From JBKHHU01 sp046539045 (lineage in GTDB: Bacteria > Planctomycetota > Phycisphaerae > SM23-33): DNA of 23,638 bases. The notes below the pieces were generated by a model. The model made no database searches, was not told the origin of the DNA, and saw nothing but the letters and a program-made list of their open reading frames with translations. Below, in pieces: positions 22,157 to 23,638 of the stretch (position 1 is the stretch's first letter; every line of letters begins with the position of its first letter). The translations under genes were made by a program, and so were the position numbers. The DNA lies in contig JBKHHU010000032.1 in assembly GCA_046539045.1 (NCBI GenBank), forward strand, positions 1-23,638, read 5' to 3'.

Positions 22157-22876
22157 ATGGCGATGAAAGCTCAACGGGATCCATACAACCTGCTCGGGGT
22201 CGGGCCGGAGGCGAGTCTGAAGGACGTTCGCGAGGCCTACCGGCATGCTGCGCTGAAAATGCACCCCGACAATGCCGCCGACAACCCCGGTGATGCCGAG
22301 AAACGCTTCATCCAGTTGACCATCGCCTACAAGACCATCCACGACCGGATCCAGCGGCGCCGCAACGTGGAAGAGCACAAGACATTATCAGCGCAACAGT
22401 TGGCGCTGAAAGAGGTCGGCTGGTACATCGGCATGGACTCCCCGGCGGGCCAGGCCGACGGGTCGGATTTCGGGCAGATGAAGGTGCGCCGAACCTACGC
22501 TCGCTGGAACGAGACGAGTGTGCTGGTGTTGCTCTGGCTCGCCTCGATGGGCCTGTCGATGGTAGTGGTAGCCGTGCTGGCAGGGCACTTCGTCGACCCG
22601 AAACTCCGCCGCTTCCTCGATTCCCACAGCGCGATCATCCTGATCGCAGCCGGCCTGGCGTCGTACGTGGTCCTGCTCGGGGTCATTTTCCTGCTGCTGG
22701 TCCTGACACGGACGGCCGTGTTCTGGACGGTAAGCCTGGTATCCCACGGCCGCCGCCTTCTGCCCGCCCCAGACCGCCGAAAACGCCTCCGCGGATTGTT
22801 CTTCAACAAACGCAGCCGCCGGACAGGCAAGCCCGTAGCCGGAAAAAGCCACGGCAAAGACGGAAACATTCCGTAG
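22157..22876 (+). CDS. Membrane-anchored J-domain (DnaJ-like) protein
   Basis: 239 residues. The N-terminal J-domain (about 8-70) has DPYNLLGV, the intact HPD triad (H36-P37-D38) and the KRFIQLTIAYKTIHD helix IV, so it should stimulate a DnaK ATPase. There is no Gly/Phe or zinc-finger region. Two hydrophobic helices follow (about 121-143 and 159-183), then a basic tail of about 50 residues. It probably recruits Hsp70 to the membrane from the cytoplasmic side. Two start codons are possible, ATG 22157 or ATG 22163; neither has a clear Shine-Dalgarno. A zinc-ribbon gene follows within about 10-45 nt. Client unknown. Confidence 0.85.
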   Translation: MAMKAQRDPYNLLGVGPEASLKDVREAYRHAALKMHPDNAADNPGDAEKRFIQLTIAYKTIHDRIQRRRNVEEHKTLSAQQLALKEVGWYIGMDSPAGQADGSDFGQMKVRRTYARWNETSVLVLLWLASMGLSMVVVAVLAGHFVDPKLRRFLDSHSAIILIAAGLASYVVLLGVIFLLLVLTRTAVFWTVSLVSHGRRLLPAPDRRKRLRGLFFNKRSRRTGKPVAGKSHGKDGNIP

Positions 22877-22886
22877 TCGCTGCGCA

Positions 22887-23120
22887 TTGGCGGGCCCGGC
22901 CGGTCCATCGCAGGCGGGAGTGCACCGGCTCCGGCCTGCGGGTGACGACGATCGACCAAGGCGCGCCACCTGCCCGCACTGCGGGTCGAACGAGTCCCAG
23001 GTGCTCAAGACCCGAGCCTTCCGCACCGAACGCACCGGCCAGGAGCCGAAGGAAGGGATACGGCGGCGGCGACGGTGTGCGCTGTGCGGATGGTCCTGGG
23101 CCAGCGTAGAGAATAGGTAG
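22887..23120 (+). CDS. Small zinc-ribbon protein
   Basis: Up to 77 residues with two Cys pairs (CPHCG at 29-33, CALCG at 64-68) flanking a basic stretch EGIRRRRRC. This resembles the N-terminal zinc ribbon of NrdR, but without its ATP-cone. It is probably a nucleic-acid or protein-binding zinc ribbon. The start is uncertain: TTG 22887, 10 nt after the J-domain stop, or GTG 22920. Neither has a convincing Shine-Dalgarno. Coding is supported mainly by the Cys pattern and same-strand proximity to the J-domain gene. It marks the end of the G+C-rich part of the window. Confidence 0.6.
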   Translation: MAGPAGPSQAGVHRLRPAGDDDRPRRATCPHCGSNESQVLKTRAFRTERTGQEPKEGIRRRRRCALCGWSWASVENR

Positions 23121-23178
23121 AATGAATCATTGAGCGCAACAGCTTGGCCTTTAAGACCTACCATAGTGATCGCAAATA

Positions 23179-23638
23179 TCATTCGTTACATGAAGGGTCG
23201 ATCGATTTCAGATCCCGTAGAGTCTTCAGGTGCCTGTTGCCTGCCTGCTGGGGAAAGACGAAGTTACGGGCAAAGTTAAGGGGAAAACCATCCTCTAGAA
23301 ACAGATCGAAACCCCGCTCAAAGTTGAATGATCTCCCTCCACAATACAGATGTCGAGCATGAAACTGACGGCTATGCTCTTTCACATCCAATTCTACACG
23401 AATACCATGCTCACTTGCTAAACGCCTACACAGCTTAGCGTCTATCATCCGTAGACGCTCCTCAAATCGTTGGCCAGGTGTTTCTGTCTCTTCAGCCCGC
23501 GTCACTATCGTCACTTTGCATTGTTGTCGCTGCACCGATGCTGACAAATTGTCCAACCATATCCTAAGAATGTAGCTGATTCCTTGGCGTAATTTGGCAG
23601 ATCCATCTGCTTTCCAGATCATCGCGTCATAGAAGACA
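23179..23638 (-). CDS. C-terminal part of a protein with possible phospholipase D-like (MIT_C-like) domain; 5' end beyond window
   Basis: The frame stays open from the stop at 23179 through the right edge (residues VFYDA precede the internal Met at 23622), so the start is probably outside. About 153 residues are seen. The segment KVTIVTRAEE, then HARHLYCGGRSFNFERGFDLF, resembles the end of phospholipase D-like/MIT C-terminal domains, where a HxR...G(R)GxDxF pattern closes the fold. Such domains occur in bacterial conflict and defence proteins. The DNA here is about 45% G+C against about 60% elsewhere, suggesting transfer. Family assignment is tentative. The 23121-23178 gap holds nothing recognisable. 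Confidence 0.5.
   Translation of the reverse strand, partial: VFYDAMIWKADGSAKLRQGISYILRIWLDNLSASVQRQQCKVTIVTRAEETETPGQRFEERLRMIDAKLCRRLASEHGIRVELDVKEHSRQFHARHLYCGGRSFNFERGFDLFLEDGFPLNFARNFVFPQQAGNRHLKTLRDLKSIDPSCNE

Overview
The window looks like chromosomal DNA of a planctomycete, probably class Phycisphaerae or a close relative. It is G+C-rich (about 60% by eye). It carries two proteins with C-terminal PEP-CTERM sorting tails, one of which also has planctomycete-style dockerin-like repeats, plus a pseudopilin with the H-X9-DG signature and an LL-diaminopimelate aminotransferase. The taxonomic call is inference from gene content. I see no rRNA, tRNA, CRISPR array, transposase or integrase.

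Layout. 1-7400 is mostly housekeeping: dapL (lysine/diaminopimelate synthesis), a two-FAS1-domain lipoprotein, a small SpoIIAA/STAS-like protein, an unrecognised protein next to an HD-domain hydrolase, then folK, a deoxynucleoside kinase, panC and panD (folate, nucleotide salvage, pantothenate). 7553-11412 holds two large exported proteins: an HtrA-shaped protein with two PDZ domains whose catalytic triad is missing, and a 782-residue TPR/HEAT protein. A tail-anchored coiled-coil protein (minus strand) faces away from a cobalamin-type ABC importer, btuF-btuC-btuD (12455-15122, with 4-nt stop/start overlaps). Next come ribF and a DHH phosphoesterase.

The most interesting part is 17166-20495. 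A promoter leads into a clear adenosylcobalamin riboswitch (17204-17378), then an intrinsic terminator (17440-17474), then a tight three-gene operon: a DUF4465-like PEP-CTERM protein, a larger PEP-CTERM protein with dockerin-like repeats, and a pseudopilin. The 5' arm of the terminator can pair with the 5' strand of the riboswitch P1/P2 region, which gives a simple antitermination model. Together with the ABC importer about 2 kb upstream, this suggests a vitamin B12 capture system. In it, surface proteins resembling those of Bacteroidota B12 loci would be sorted by the PEP-CTERM/exosortase route and made only when B12 is scarce.

20509-23120 contains an aldo/keto reductase with a nested palindrome upstream, a reduced CheW-like protein with a perfect extended -10 promoter, a membrane J-domain protein and a small zinc-ribbon protein. 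From about 23120 base composition falls to roughly 45% G+C, and a protein running off the right edge resembles phospholipase D-like domains found in conflict genes. This may be the edge of an acquired island.

Two genes (folK and the J-domain gene) have a -10-like element about 7 nt before the ATG and no Shine-Dalgarno, so their transcripts may be leaderless.
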